Position numbers and translations under genes: made by a program
Shown here: piece by piece, positions 9,174 to 18,641 of the stretch
Layout of the letters: each line of letters opens with the position of its first letter
How positions within the stretch are numbered: the stretch's first letter is position 1
Assembly (NCBI GenBank): GCA_001304225.1
Contig: LJVD01000027.1
Location: 1 to 34,644 of the forward strand
Direction of reading: 5' to 3'
Source of the DNA: a candidate division Zixibacteria bacterium SM1_73
Lineage (GTDB): Bacteria; Zixibacteria; MSB-5A5; SM1-73
Length of the DNA: 34,644 nucleotides
The notes under the pieces: model-generated
The model's database searches: none
What the model was told of the DNA's origin: nothing
Seen by the model: only the letters and a program-made list of their open reading frames with translations

Positions 9174-9968
9174 ATGTCAAAAGATAAGTCTAAAGATATT
9201 GAAGGTATAAAGAAGAAATGGGATAAGCACGCCGAAAGATATGATCAATGGTATGAGACTTTTGAGGGCGCCGTTGAACACCATGTGGACTGGGAGCTTT
9301 TAAAAGGTCATCTCCCCCAGAACAAAGATGCGAAGATCTTAGATGCTGCTGGCGGTACCGGTAGGATAACACTCCCTTTGGCGAAGATGGGATACCGAGT
9401 TACTCTATGTGATATCTCACCCGAGATGCTAAGTGTTGCTCGGGAGAAATTGAAAAGAGAAGGTGTCTTGGATAAAGTAGAAATCCTGGAGTGTAATGTC
9501 TGCAAACTCGGTTTTGCTGACGAGAGTTTCGATTTTGTCCTCTGTTGGGATGGAGGAATCGAAGCCACAAAGGAGCTCATACGAGTGACAAAGAAGGGAG
9601 GAAGGATTTCAGTATTTTTAGTTAATAAATGCGGTACTGCTATCAGCAAGTTTCGTGAAGATCCCCATTCTGCTCTTGCCTTACTTAGAACAAAATCGAG
9701 GTATATCTACGAAGATGAAGAGAAACACTTGGCTGTTGGCCTGGAAGAGGCCAGAGAGCTCTTTGAGAAGGAAGGAATAAAAGTTATCGAGATCTATGCC
9801 GTCTGCGGTTGGTTGGAATTTCTCTCTATCCCAGAAGAAGTTCAAGAGTCTCGCAGCTGGGACGAAAAATTCTTCAGACAGACGACTGAGCTGCTACTGG
9901 CATTGAGTAAAGATCCTTCAGTTAAAGGATTGTCAAGACACCTGGTTTTATATGGAGAGAGAATTTAA
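9174..9968 (+). CDS. Class I SAM-dependent methyltransferase
   Basis: ILDAAGGTGRITLPLAKMGYRVTLCDISPEMLSVAREKL; VTKKGGRISVFLVN. Confidence 0.85.
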   Translation: MSKDKSKDIEGIKKKWDKHAERYDQWYETFEGAVEHHVDWELLKGHLPQNKDAKILDAAGGTGRITLPLAKMGYRVTLCDISPEMLSVAREKLKREGVLDKVEILECNVCKLGFADESFDFVLCWDGGIEATKELIRVTKKGGRISVFLVNKCGTAISKFREDPHSALALLRTKSRYIYEDEEKHLAVGLEEARELFEKEGIKVIEIYAVCGWLEFLSIPEEVQESRSWDEKFFRQTTELLLALSKDPSVKGLSRHLVLYGERI

Positions 9969-10069
9969 GAAAAGAAATGTTTGACGACAAAACAGAAAAT
10001 ATTAATATCGAGGGAGCAATCAGTTATCCGGGACCAAAAGCGGTGAAAAAAACTTCGTTTCTTCACGCC

Positions 10070-10097
10070 AAGCTCGCCTGTTGAGGAGCTTCTTTTT
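10070..10097 (+). terminator. Possible intrinsic terminator
   Basis: AAGCTC...GAGCTT stem followed by CTTTTTC. Confidence 0.4.
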
Positions 10098-10160
10098 CAG
10101 TAGACAGAATTCACGCCGCCTTTTATAATAAATCCTGGCAATATATTTAAGGTCGTATTT

Positions 10161-10679
10161 ATGGAAACAATGTTTTTCATCTGGTTTGGAATATGTTTTG
10201 TATGTTATATGGTCCGCACAGTATTTAATATACTACAATATAAGAAAAGCTCATTAGCAGAGAACAAAAAGGTTGTGACCTCAATATTTATTGTCATGGG
10301 TATTTTGTGGTTTTCTTGGGCGCAGATGTGTTTTTCAGATCCGATGAGAATGAACATTCCTAACTGGATTAGATGTATTGGCTTGTTGTCATTTCTAATT
10401 GGAGTTTTTCTTTTTATTTTTTCACACATTAAACTGAAAGGATTTGAAGATAAGGAAAAGCTGATTATGACTGGCATCTATTCAAAAATAAGAAATCCGA
10501 TGTATTTGGGATTTATAATATGGATTATAGGCTTTCCCATATTCACCCAAAGTCTCCTCACGCTCGCCTCCTCAGCCATTTGGGTATCACACATCATATA
10601 TTGGAAGATATTAGAAGAAAGAAATACAGAGAGTATAGAGAATATAAAGAGAAGACCTGGTTTTAGTATCGATAAATGA
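10161..10679 (+). CDS. Isoprenylcysteine/phospholipid methyltransferase-like integral membrane protein with a shifted C-terminus
   Basis: TM-rich; IYSKIRNPMYLGFIIWIIG; the usual ending YREYREYKEKTWF* is encoded in another frame, ending at 10666. Confidence 0.7.
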   Translation: METMFFIWFGICFVCYMVRTVFNILQYKKSSLAENKKVVTSIFIVMGILWFSWAQMCFSDPMRMNIPNWIRCIGLLSFLIGVFLFIFSHIKLKGFEDKEKLIMTGIYSKIRNPMYLGFIIWIIGFPIFTQSLLTLASSAIWVSHIIYWKILEERNTESIENIKRRPGFSIDK

Positions 10680-10854
10680 ATCTTCTACCTGGCGTCGTGA
10701 ACTCAAGAACTGCTTCGCAATTTTGCTCTTTGAATCACGTAACAGCGGATGAAAGGAAATTACAGAGTGCAACAAATTTCCTACCGCAAATTTCTTTTAT
10801 CCGTGGAACGGCGTGCCAAATCGCCTTTTAAAAGAAAAACAGAAGGGAACTACC

Positions 10855-11385
10855 ATGGACAAACCAATGCCCAATTTCCACTTCAAATGGATGTCTTTGG
10901 AATTCAAACTCCGCGACTTGCTTTATCCCCGGGTGAGGATTTTGAAAGAGGTTGGAATAAAGCCAGGCTTTCGGGTACTCGATTATGGCTGTGGTCCGGG
11001 GAGTTATATAAATCCTCTTGCCGAATTGGTGGGCGAATCAGGGAAGATTTACGCCCTGGATATCCATCCATTAGGGATTCAGAAAGTCCAGAAGATGGCT
11101 TCAAAAAACAGACTTACCAATGTTAAAACAATCCATTCCGATTGCAGGACCGGATTGCCGGAAGGCAGCGTGGATGTGGTACTATTGTACGATACCTTTC
11201 ACGATTTGAGCGACCCTGATGGAGTCCTTGAAGAGTTACATCGAGTATTGAAGCCAAATGGGATTCTGTCGTTCAGTGATCATCACATGAAAGAAAAGGA
11301 GACAATATCGAAGGTTACAGATGGAGGATTGTTTAGATTGTTGAGAAAAGGCAAAAGAACATATAGTTTCGTGAAAGAGGAATAG
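10855..11385 (+). CDS. Class I SAM-dependent methyltransferase
   Basis: VLDYGCGPGSYINPLAELVGESGKIYALDIHPLGIQKVQKMA; ELHRVLKPNGILSFSDHH. Confidence 0.85.
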   Translation: MDKPMPNFHFKWMSLEFKLRDLLYPRVRILKEVGIKPGFRVLDYGCGPGSYINPLAELVGESGKIYALDIHPLGIQKVQKMASKNRLTNVKTIHSDCRTGLPEGSVDVVLLYDTFHDLSDPDGVLEELHRVLKPNGILSFSDHHMKEKETISKVTDGGLFRLLRKGKRTYSFVKEE

Positions 11386-11509
11386 CAATGGGCGACTTAG
11401 TACGACATAAAACAAAAGATCCACCCACCGGACACAACCAAATCGCAAAATATTAAGGACCTCTTTTATCCGCAAAACATTATATGGCATGAATTGGGAA
11501 GGAGGAACT

Positions 11510-12013
11510 ATGTCGGAATGGAAAGCCATCGCTCATTTCTTGTATGGAAAGGGTTTCTGGTATGCTGATCCGCTCAGAGAGATTGACGGATTAACTGAGG
11601 AACGGCTTTTTTGGGTTCCCGATCCAAACAGCCTCTGTATTCTTTGGCATGTGGGGCACATCGCGCATAGGGAACGGACACATATAGGGAGATTCCTTCA
11701 AGGGTTTAAAGAGTCAATAATACCGCCCCAGTTTGATGTCTTCGGTACAGAGTGGTCCTCCGTTGAGAGGATTCGTCAGTCTGTGGATTCTGTGACGAGC
11801 GTGCTTGCGTGGATGCGTGAGGTCCGTGAAAAAAGTCATGAATATATTGCATCTCTTAATGACAGAGATTTTAGCTCGGTACCGCCAACATCGGAAGAGG
11901 GTCTGAGCGTGGCACATTGGCTTTTCATTACTTCAGCACATACCGCCTTGCACATCGGGCGAATACAGCTCCTACGCGCACTTATCGAAGGGAAGCCCGA
12001 AAGGGCGTGCTGA
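11510..12013 (+). CDS. DinB superfamily protein
   Basis: WHVGHIAHRERTHIGRFL...VAHWLFITSAHTALHIGRIQLLRAL; RBS GGAAGGAGG before ATG 11510. Confidence 0.8.
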   Translation: MSEWKAIAHFLYGKGFWYADPLREIDGLTEERLFWVPDPNSLCILWHVGHIAHRERTHIGRFLQGFKESIIPPQFDVFGTEWSSVERIRQSVDSVTSVLAWMREVREKSHEYIASLNDRDFSSVPPTSEEGLSVAHWLFITSAHTALHIGRIQLLRALIEGKPERAC

Positions 12014-12124
12014 GAGGCGCATAATTAATCTCAGGATCGAACATAGAACAAGCTCCTTGGAAGGTTGACCCGGAAGACATTGACAGAAGGGAGAAAAAAA
12101 CTAACATACAGAAAGGAGAAAGCC

Positions 12125-13225
12125 ATGAAGCACACAAAATCTTCTATCTGGCCATGCTTTTCAGGATTGTTCCTCGTTTTAGCAGTAGCATTCGTCATTC
12201 CAGTTCTGTCTGAAGGACCCCCTTCGAAGTTGGTGAGCACAGAGTGGCTGAATGAGAACCTATCAAAAGAGAATCTGAGAGTAATAGATGTCCGTGGGGA
12301 GATAAAGGACTACTGGCAGGATCACATCCCCGGAGCGGTCTATTTCAACCTGGAGACTATGAGATTGGCTGACCATGGTGTTCCGGTGAAGCTTACGCCA
12401 CCTGAAGCCTCAGCCATTATGCTGGGGAAAATGGGAGTGAATGAAAAGACGATGATCGTTGTCTATGCTGAACAAAACGATTACAAAGCCACCTACCTGA
12501 TTTGGGCTCTGGACTTTTTGGGACATAGCTCTTTTGGCATATTGGACGGTGGATTTGACAAATGGCAGAAAGAAAAGCGTCCTGTTACTCAAGACTATCC
12601 TATGATAAATCCTGTTGGATACGCCTTACCATCTAAACTTAATGAAGAAGTTAGGGCCACGTTGGAGGAGGTTAAGGAATTGGTCAATGTAGGTTCCGGG
12701 ATCTTGTTAGACGTCAGACCGGTGCAACTGTATACAGGCGAGAAGGGATTCTGGAAGAGGAACGGACACATCAAAGGAGCGATAAACCATTTCTGGGGTG
12801 AAGACCTCGAAGACGATGGTACCTGGAAGAGCAAGGATGAATTGAAGCAGGCGTATGAAAAACTTGGAGCCACTCCGGACAAGACAATCATAGTATCCTG
12901 CGGACAGGGTCTGATGTCGGCTCATAGCTATTTTATGCTTAAACACATTCTTGGTTATCCGAAAGTGAAAAATTATGACGGAGGCTTCAACGAATGGTCC
13001 AATATAGATGAGCTACCAGTTGAAACCGAAACAGGCAAGCCATCGCCGGACGGCGAGAAGCTGGTGAACGAACGTTGCAACTCCTGCCACGGACTTGATC
13101 GTGTTCACAAAGCCAGAAAAGACAAAGCCGGCTGGGAGGAGACCGTTAATCGAATGATCCGCAAGGGTGCCAGGCTCAATGAGGCTGAGCGCCAAGCGGT
13201 GGTAAATTATCTCTCCGGCCATTAG
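12125..13225 (+). CDS. Exported tandem-rhodanese sulfurtransferase with C-terminal cytochrome c domain
   Basis: Signal peptide; two rhodanese domains (VIDVRGEIKDYWQDHIPGAV; LLDVRPVQLYTG..HIKGAINHFW; IIVSCGQGLMSAHSYFML); CNSCH heme-binding motif plus AVVNYLSGH. Confidence 0.85.
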   Translation: MKHTKSSIWPCFSGLFLVLAVAFVIPVLSEGPPSKLVSTEWLNENLSKENLRVIDVRGEIKDYWQDHIPGAVYFNLETMRLADHGVPVKLTPPEASAIMLGKMGVNEKTMIVVYAEQNDYKATYLIWALDFLGHSSFGILDGGFDKWQKEKRPVTQDYPMINPVGYALPSKLNEEVRATLEEVKELVNVGSGILLDVRPVQLYTGEKGFWKRNGHIKGAINHFWGEDLEDDGTWKSKDELKQAYEKLGATPDKTIIVSCGQGLMSAHSYFMLKHILGYPKVKNYDGGFNEWSNIDELPVETETGKPSPDGEKLVNERCNSCHGLDRVHKARKDKAGWEETVNRMIRKGARLNEAERQAVVNYLSGH

Positions 13226-13244
13226 CTTAAGGAGGTGCCAAGCA

Positions 13245-14000
13245 GTGAAGATATGGTATGAGCAAGATACTTTTTGGAAAAAATGGGCTCCATTTCTATT
13301 TGCTAAGGAACGCTGGGAAAATGCGCCGGAGGAGGTAGCCAACCTCCTTTCCTTGCTAAAGATTACTCCGGGAGCTTCCGTTCTTGACCTTTGTTGTGGA
13401 CCTGGGAGACATTCATTGGAACTGGCCCGGCGTGGCTTCTCCGTGGTGGGTGTCGACAGAACCCAAATATATTTGGAGCAAGCGCAGAAGCAGGCAGAAA
13501 CTGAAAAGCTGAAAGTTAAGTTCATTCAGGAGGACATGAGGCGTTTCTGCAGACCCGATACTTTTGATGCGGCGATCAATCTTTTCACGTCTTTTGGTTA
13601 TTTTGAAGATGCAAAAGACGACGAACTGGTCATAAAGAACATGTATCGATCGCTGAAAGATGGTGGCGTCTTTCTGATTGATACTATGGGGAAAGAGATA
13701 CTTGCTCGGATATTCCGTGAGCGCGATTGGCAAGAGATAGATGGAGCAATTATGTTAGAGGAGCGGAAAATTTCGAAAAACTGGAACTGGATTGAGAATC
13801 GTTGGATCATGTTGAAAGATGGAAAAGCCGAGGAATTCAAGCTCGCACTCCGTATGTACTCGGCGGTTGAGCTGACTATGCTCTTAAGTAAATCAGGCTT
13901 TAACACAATCGAGGTTTACGGGGATCTGGCTGGTGCGCCATACGACCACAAAGCTAAGAGATTAGTGGTTGTGGCACATAAAGCAAAGGCAAAAGTGTGA
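13245..14000 (+). CDS. Class I SAM-dependent methyltransferase
   Basis: GTG start after AAGGAGGT; VLDLCCGPGRHSLELARRGFSVVGVDRTQIYLEQA; MYRSLKDGGVFLIDTMGKE. Confidence 0.85.
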   Translation: MKIWYEQDTFWKKWAPFLFAKERWENAPEEVANLLSLLKITPGASVLDLCCGPGRHSLELARRGFSVVGVDRTQIYLEQAQKQAETEKLKVKFIQEDMRRFCRPDTFDAAINLFTSFGYFEDAKDDELVIKNMYRSLKDGGVFLIDTMGKEILARIFRERDWQEIDGAIMLEERKISKNWNWIENRWIMLKDGKAEEFKLALRMYSAVELTMLLSKSGFNTIEVYGDLAGAPYDHKAKRLVVVAHKAKAKV

Positions 14001-14143
14001 TAGTCTTCGTCACTTGACAGAAGAGGTCTTAGAGGTCAAGCCTGCCCCTTCCTTCCCGGTAGTGTTCTTCACCAAAGGGAATTGGACAGCAGGAGAGGAG
14101 CACCTGAATGAAGCAGAAGTAAAATTCTAAAAGGTGTTTAAAG

Positions 14144-14338
14144 GTGAGTTTTTTAAAAAATCCAACTCTTTTAGCTTTGTTACAAACTATCCTCGCTATC
14201 CTTCTGGGTCTATTTGTGCTTTTAGCATCGTCGGCAATAATTTTCATGGGGGGATTATTCAAAACTCGAATGAGTGCATACGCATTCCCCCCTATAAAGT
14301 GGTCTCCAGGATCACAGGACTGGGAATTGCATTCTTAA
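14144..14338 (+). CDS. Possible small single-pass membrane protein
   Basis: MSFLKNPTLLALLQTILAILLGLFVLLASSAIIFMGGLF...; GTG start, weak support. Confidence 0.3.
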   Translation: MSFLKNPTLLALLQTILAILLGLFVLLASSAIIFMGGLFKTRMSAYAFPPIKWSPGSQDWELHS

Positions 14339-14469
14339 TCTGAATTCGTTATTCGATTTTTAAAATTTCCTTTGCCTTTTTCCATTTTTGAGTTATACTT
14401 CTATTGATTTCACGATACCCAAGAGATAGAGTTTGGTCAACCCCCTAACTTCAAAAAAAGGAGCCAAAA

Positions 14470-15975
14470 ATGGCAAAAAAGTTATTCATTTTAGTGATTT
14501 TGCTTTTGGTAACAACGCCCACTTTTGCCCAGGTTGACACCGCCTGGGTGAGAAGATATAATGGCGGCTACGAGGATGTTGCTTATGCCATAGCGGTAGA
14601 TGGTTGTGACAATGTCTATGTGACTGGATATAGTTGGGTAAGTGGGTCATGGGAGGACTACGCCACTATAAAATACTATCCTAACGGAGAGACTGCTTGG
14701 GTGAGAAGGTACAACGGACCAGGAAGCGGAGGTGATGTGGGTCATGCTATCGCAGTAGATGTTTCTGGCAATGTCTATGTGACAGGACCAAGTTATGACA
14801 GTGTGACAAATCATGACTACGCCACAATAAAGTATTATCCCAATGGAGAAGTTGGTTGGGTCAGAAGATATAACGGACCCGGAAACAAGGATGATGTCGC
14901 TAATGGTATAGCTGTAGACAGTTTGGGGAATGTGTATGTAACCGGATACAGCTCGAATGGCACAAACTATGACTATGCAACCATAAAGTATGATGCAGAA
15001 GGGAATCAGGATTGGGTAAAAACGTATGATGGAACTGGGAGTGCAGATGATTATGCCTGGGCAATAGCTGTAAGGGCTTCTAATGTCTACGTTACCGGAC
15101 GTAGTATTGGCCCTGGAACACACTATGACTACGCCACCATAAAATACTACGGTAATGGAGACACCGCCTGGGTAAGAAGATATGACGGAGAGTCATATTA
15201 TGTGGATGAGGCGTATGCCATAGCCGTAGATAATTCGGGGAATGTTTATGTGACCGGAAAAAGTTTTAACCCTGGAACACGCTTTGACTATACCACTATA
15301 AAGTATTACCTAAATGGAGATACAGCTTGGGTAAGAATATACAGAACCGGGGAAAATCTTTTGGATATAGCTAAGGCCATAGCTGTAGATGCTTCTGGTT
15401 GTGTATATGTGACAGGAGAAGGCATGAGCTATGGATCCTCCACCAACATTATCACTATTAAATATTACCCGAATGGAGATACCGCTTGGGTGAGAGGCTA
15501 CAATGGCCCAGGAAACCTGTTTGATTCTGGAGATGCTATAGCTTTAGATGATTTTGGAAGTGTGTATGTGACAGGCCACAGCTGCAACGCTAACCCAGAC
15601 GATGATTACGTCACCATAAAGTATTATCCCAATGGAGAAGGCGCTTGGGTAATAAGGTACGATGGGCCAGACCACGGGCTTGACGACGCTTCTGCCATAG
15701 CTGTATCTCATTCCGGCAAAGTCTATGTGACCGGCTACGGTTTCGGCGACTACGCCACCATAAAGTATGTTCAGACTTTGCGTGGCGATGCCAACGGAGA
15801 TGGAGTGATCAATTCGGCTGACGTTGTGTATTTGATAAATTACCTCTTTAAAGGCGGACCCGCTCCTGAGCCTTTGGAGGCTGGGGATTGTAATTGTGAT
15901 GGGATCATCAATAGCGCTGATGTGGTTTATCTGATCAACTATCTGTTCAAAGACGGTCCCCCACCCGGTTGTTAG
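14470..15975 (+). CDS. Exported SBBP beta-propeller repeat protein with C-terminal type I dockerin pair
   Basis: Signal peptide [21 protein letters not shown]; eight [10 protein letters not shown]...[13 protein letters not shown]...[12 protein letters not shown] repeats; [25 protein letters not shown]...[28 protein letters not shown]. Confidence 0.9.
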   Translation: MAKKLFILVILLLVTTPTFAQVDTAWVRRYNGGYEDVAYAIAVDGCDNVYVTGYSWVSGSWEDYATIKYYPNGETAWVRRYNGPGSGGDVGHAIAVDVSGNVYVTGPSYDSVTNHDYATIKYYPNGEVGWVRRYNGPGNKDDVANGIAVDSLGNVYVTGYSSNGTNYDYATIKYDAEGNQDWVKTYDGTGSADDYAWAIAVRASNVYVTGRSIGPGTHYDYATIKYYGNGDTAWVRRYDGESYYVDEAYAIAVDNSGNVYVTGKSFNPGTRFDYTTIKYYLNGDTAWVRIYRTGENLLDIAKAIAVDASGCVYVTGEGMSYGSSTNIITIKYYPNGDTAWVRGYNGPGNLFDSGDAIALDDFGSVYVTGHSCNANPDDDYVTIKYYPNGEGAWVIRYDGPDHGLDDASAIAVSHSGKVYVTGYGFGDYATIKYVQTLRGDANGDGVINSADVVYLINYLFKGGPAPEPLEAGDCNCDGIINSADVVYLINYLFKDGPPPGC

Positions 15976-16008
15976 TCCTTACCTTTCGATCCATCTGATG
16001 TTCTAATG

Positions 16009-16041
16009 TTAGCCCTAACTTTAAACAGGGCTGGGGTTTTT
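16009..16041 (+). terminator. Intrinsic terminator after the propeller-dockerin gene
   Basis: AGCCCT (16011-16016) / AGGGCT (16027-16032) followed by GGGGTTTTT. Confidence 0.65.
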
Positions 16042-16144
16042 CGTATTGATTAGGGGGGACCGCTCACTCCCGACCAATTATTGAGGTTTGTATAAGTAAA
16101 GGAACAATTTACCTCTACCTTGAGACTTGGTCCCGAGAAATCTA

Positions 16145-16190
16145 CGCCCGACACCCTTCGACTATGCTCAGGGTAAACAAAGATCGGGCG
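16145..16190. repeat. Nested palindromic repeat CGCCCGA...ACCCTTCGACTATGCTCAGGGT...TCGGGCG
   Basis: Outer arms 16145-16151/16184-16190; inner ACCCT/AGGGT arms 16153-16157/16170-16174. Confidence 0.7.
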
Positions 16191-16433
16191 CTACGGCAAC
16201 TGTAGCCTCCGACATTTCTGCACGACTTCTGTGTCTTGAGATCAAACGTTCAAGGGCTTGAAAATGGAGATGTTCCATTGTTTATGCAAAAATCAATAAG
16301 GTTCAGGCTGAGGGCACTCTGAACCAATGTCCTATTCTTCTCCTTTGGATTCCGTTGACCTTCTTGCACATTTGGTATCCTTCATACGGTTCATACCTTT
16401 ACAGAAAATATGGGACGACTTCAGAATTTTTGC

Positions 16434-16462
16434 TTGACATGGTAAAATTAAAATATTATCGT
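16434..16462 (+). promoter_or_regulatory. Possible sigma70-type promoter upstream of CDS 16504
   Basis: TTGACA at 16434-16439 with an AT-rich region and TATCGT at 17-nt spacing; -10 match is weak. Confidence 0.3.
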
Positions 16463-16503
16463 TTGTCAAACATGGAAAGGGGGTAATCACGGAGGAAAAA
16501 ATC

Positions 16504-16800
16504 TTGGAACAGTCAAAGTCGGACGAACCGAAGAACCCTTATCCCCAGGAATCGAGAAAGGAAGCTGACGTAAAAACGGAGGAGGTCTCCGAAAAAGAGA
16601 GGAAAATCTTTTTTGAAACCAAATCCATGGCGGAGGTTTATGCCAAACAGGGACATACCACAATCGCCTTGGAGATTTATAAAAGGATTCTTCAAAAGGA
16701 TTTCTCGGACTTGGAAGCTCAGAAAAGAATCACGGAACTTGAGGCAAAACTTTCTTCCAGAAGGGAGAGATTCGCAAAACCTCAAAGGAATTCCAGATGA
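16504..16800 (+). CDS. Small TPR-like/coiled-coil hypothetical protein
   Basis: TTG start after CACGGAGGAAAAA; TKSMAEVYAKQGHTTIALEIYKRILQKDFSDLEAQKRI is TPR-like; overlaps the next start. Confidence 0.6.
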   Translation: MEQSKSDEPKNPYPQESRKEADVKTEEVSEKERKIFFETKSMAEVYAKQGHTTIALEIYKRILQKDFSDLEAQKRITELEAKLSSRRERFAKPQRNSR

Positions 16801-17870
16801 GAAATAGAATCAAAAGAATAAAAGAAATTTTGGAAAGCGAAAAATTAGATCTTCTTTTGGTCACCTTTCTGCCTAATGTCCGCTATCTTTCCGGATACAC
16901 TGGCACCAATGGACTGGTTTTGATTTCCCCAAACGGATCGATATTTTTGACCGATTTTCGATACAAAGAGCAGTCCAGGGAGCAGGTTAAGTATTTAAAG
17001 ACAGTGATAGCGGAAAGGGATCTTATTCAGACCCTTCCCACCCTATCGTTGTTTAAGCCAAAAAGATTAAAACTTGGTTTCGAGTCCAATCACCTCAGTT
17101 GTGGGACTTATCGTAACTTGAAAGCCCTTTTGCCGGATTGCCTGTTGGTTCCCACCGAAAACTTAATTGAATCCGTCTCGGTGAAAAAGGATCAAATCGA
17201 AATTGATAAAATAAGAAAAGCGGTAAAAATAACTGATCAGGTTTTTTTCGAGATTCTGGATTTTATAAAACCTAAAGTGAAGGAACAGGACATAGCTGCA
17301 GAGATCGAATATAGATTTAAAAGATATGGTTCAACCACTCCCCTCTATGAGACCATCGTGGCTTCTGGAAAAAGATCCGCTCTGCCGCATGGGAGGGCTT
17401 CAGGCAAAAAGATTGAAAAAGGAGATTTGGTCACTCTGGATATGGGGGCGGTTTATGAGGGTTATACTGCTGATTTGACCCGAACCGTGGTGGTGGGAAA
17501 AGCAAACAAACGGCAAAAAAATCTGTATAACATAGTCTTGAAAGCCCAGAGAGAAGCCTTAGGCAGAATCAAACCGAAAATGAGAGCATGCGACTTAGAC
17601 AAAGTGGCCCGAGGGGTAATTAAAAGGGCTGGATATGGAAAGTATTTTGGACATGGTTTAGGACATGGGATAGGACTGGTGATTCATGATAACCCCGCGA
17701 TAAACACGAGAAACGAACAGCTTCTGCAACCGGGGATGATTATCACCATCGAGCCGGGAATTTATATCCCCAACTGGGGTGGAATAAGAATAGAGGATGA
17801 CGTATTGGTCACTAAGAAAGGATGCGAAATCCTGACCAAAGCAGAAAAGAACTTAATTGAATTATATTAA
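16797..17870 (+). CDS. M24B family Xaa-Pro peptidase
   Basis: Metal-ligand motifs DMGAVYEGYTADLTRT, GHGLGHGIGLVIHD, IEPGIYIPNWGGIRIEDDVLV. Confidence 0.9.
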   Translation: MRNRIKRIKEILESEKLDLLLVTFLPNVRYLSGYTGTNGLVLISPNGSIFLTDFRYKEQSREQVKYLKTVIAERDLIQTLPTLSLFKPKRLKLGFESNHLSCGTYRNLKALLPDCLLVPTENLIESVSVKKDQIEIDKIRKAVKITDQVFFEILDFIKPKVKEQDIAAEIEYRFKRYGSTTPLYETIVASGKRSALPHGRASGKKIEKGDLVTLDMGAVYEGYTADLTRTVVVGKANKRQKNLYNIVLKAQREALGRIKPKMRACDLDKVARGVIKRAGYGKYFGHGLGHGIGLVIHDNPAINTRNEQLLQPGMIITIEPGIYIPNWGGIRIEDDVLVTKKGCEILTKAEKNLIELY

Positions 17871-17877
17871 GTAATTG

Positions 17878-17902
17878 TAGGGGCGGGGCTTGTCCCCACC
17901 CG
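17878..17902. repeat. Short palindromic repeat GGGGCGGGGCTTGTCCCCACCC
   Basis: Self-complementary arms with one mismatch, directly 3' of the peptidase gene. Confidence 0.5.
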
Positions 17903-17988
17903 TGATTTTTACAAAAGAATAAGAGCTTTTGACAATTAAGTGCAGATTTTTTTGCTCTACAAAAACCCTCAAAACTGAGGGGGTACTT

Positions 17989-18465
17989 ATGCGGGTTTCT
18001 AAAATTAGAAAATTGATAAAACTGGTGGAGGAATCAAACATTGGTGAGTTGGAGGTAGGGGGTTGGGGACAAAAGGTGAGAATCACCAAAAAGCCCAAAC
18101 AGGAAAACAATCCATCCCCTGACCAATCGGTGACCAGCATCACCGTGGAACCTAAAAGTGAACCGACACCAAAGACTCAAACCGTTCCTCCGCAGCCACC
18201 AAAGGTGGTAGAGGAGACAGACCACCTGGTTCCCATAAAATCCCCTATGGTGGGGACCTTCTACCGGGCTCCCACTCCGGATGCCAAACCTTATGTGGAG
18301 CTAAACCAGCAGATTGCAGCGGGACAGGTAGTTTGTATAATCGAAGCCATGAAACTTATGAACGAGATAGAGTGCGAGGTAGCGGGGAGAGTGGCCAAGA
18401 TACTGGTGGAAAATGCCAAACCGGTGGAGTTCGGACAAACCCTCTTTTTGATTGAACCAGCGTAA
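17989..18465 (+). CDS. accB: Acetyl-CoA carboxylase biotin carboxyl carrier protein
   Basis: KIRKLIKLVEESNIGELEV N-terminus; VCIIEAMKLMNEIECEVAG biotinylation motif. Confidence 0.95.
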   Translation: MRVSKIRKLIKLVEESNIGELEVGGWGQKVRITKKPKQENNPSPDQSVTSITVEPKSEPTPKTQTVPPQPPKVVEETDHLVPIKSPMVGTFYRAPTPDAKPYVELNQQIAAGQVVCIIEAMKLMNEIECEVAGRVAKILVENAKPVEFGQTLFLIEPA

Positions 18466-18641
18466 TGGCAGCGTGAAATTTTGGATTTAAGCCTACTTGT
18501 GTTCTTGGAATAGTATCCAATTATTTTGGCAAGCAAAGTTAATAACCCCTATGTTTATGTCGAAGTTAGTGGTAGAAAAGCTAAGAACTGAGCTGGACAA
18601 CGGCTTGGATGAACATGATATGAACAAAAAGGAGGGGAAAT

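Noticed and set aside
9979-10083. 34-aa ORF MFDDKTENINIEGAISYPGPKAVKKTSFLHAKLAC
   Set aside because: Possible relic but no family recognised and it overlaps a terminator-like hairpin.
10749-11126. 125-aa + strand ORF overlapping the methyltransferase
   Set aside because: Out of frame with CDS 10855-11385, which has clear SAM-binding motifs.
788-14143. Integron attC sites between the small genes
   Set aside because: Scanned for GTTRRRY/RYYYAAC pairs; none convincing. GGTTRACC words near 902, 1547, 1594 and 12063 do not fit the core consensus.
14647-15123. 158-aa minus-strand ORF
   Set aside because: Antisense shadow of the repetitive propeller gene; Ile/Ser/Cys-rich translation without motifs.
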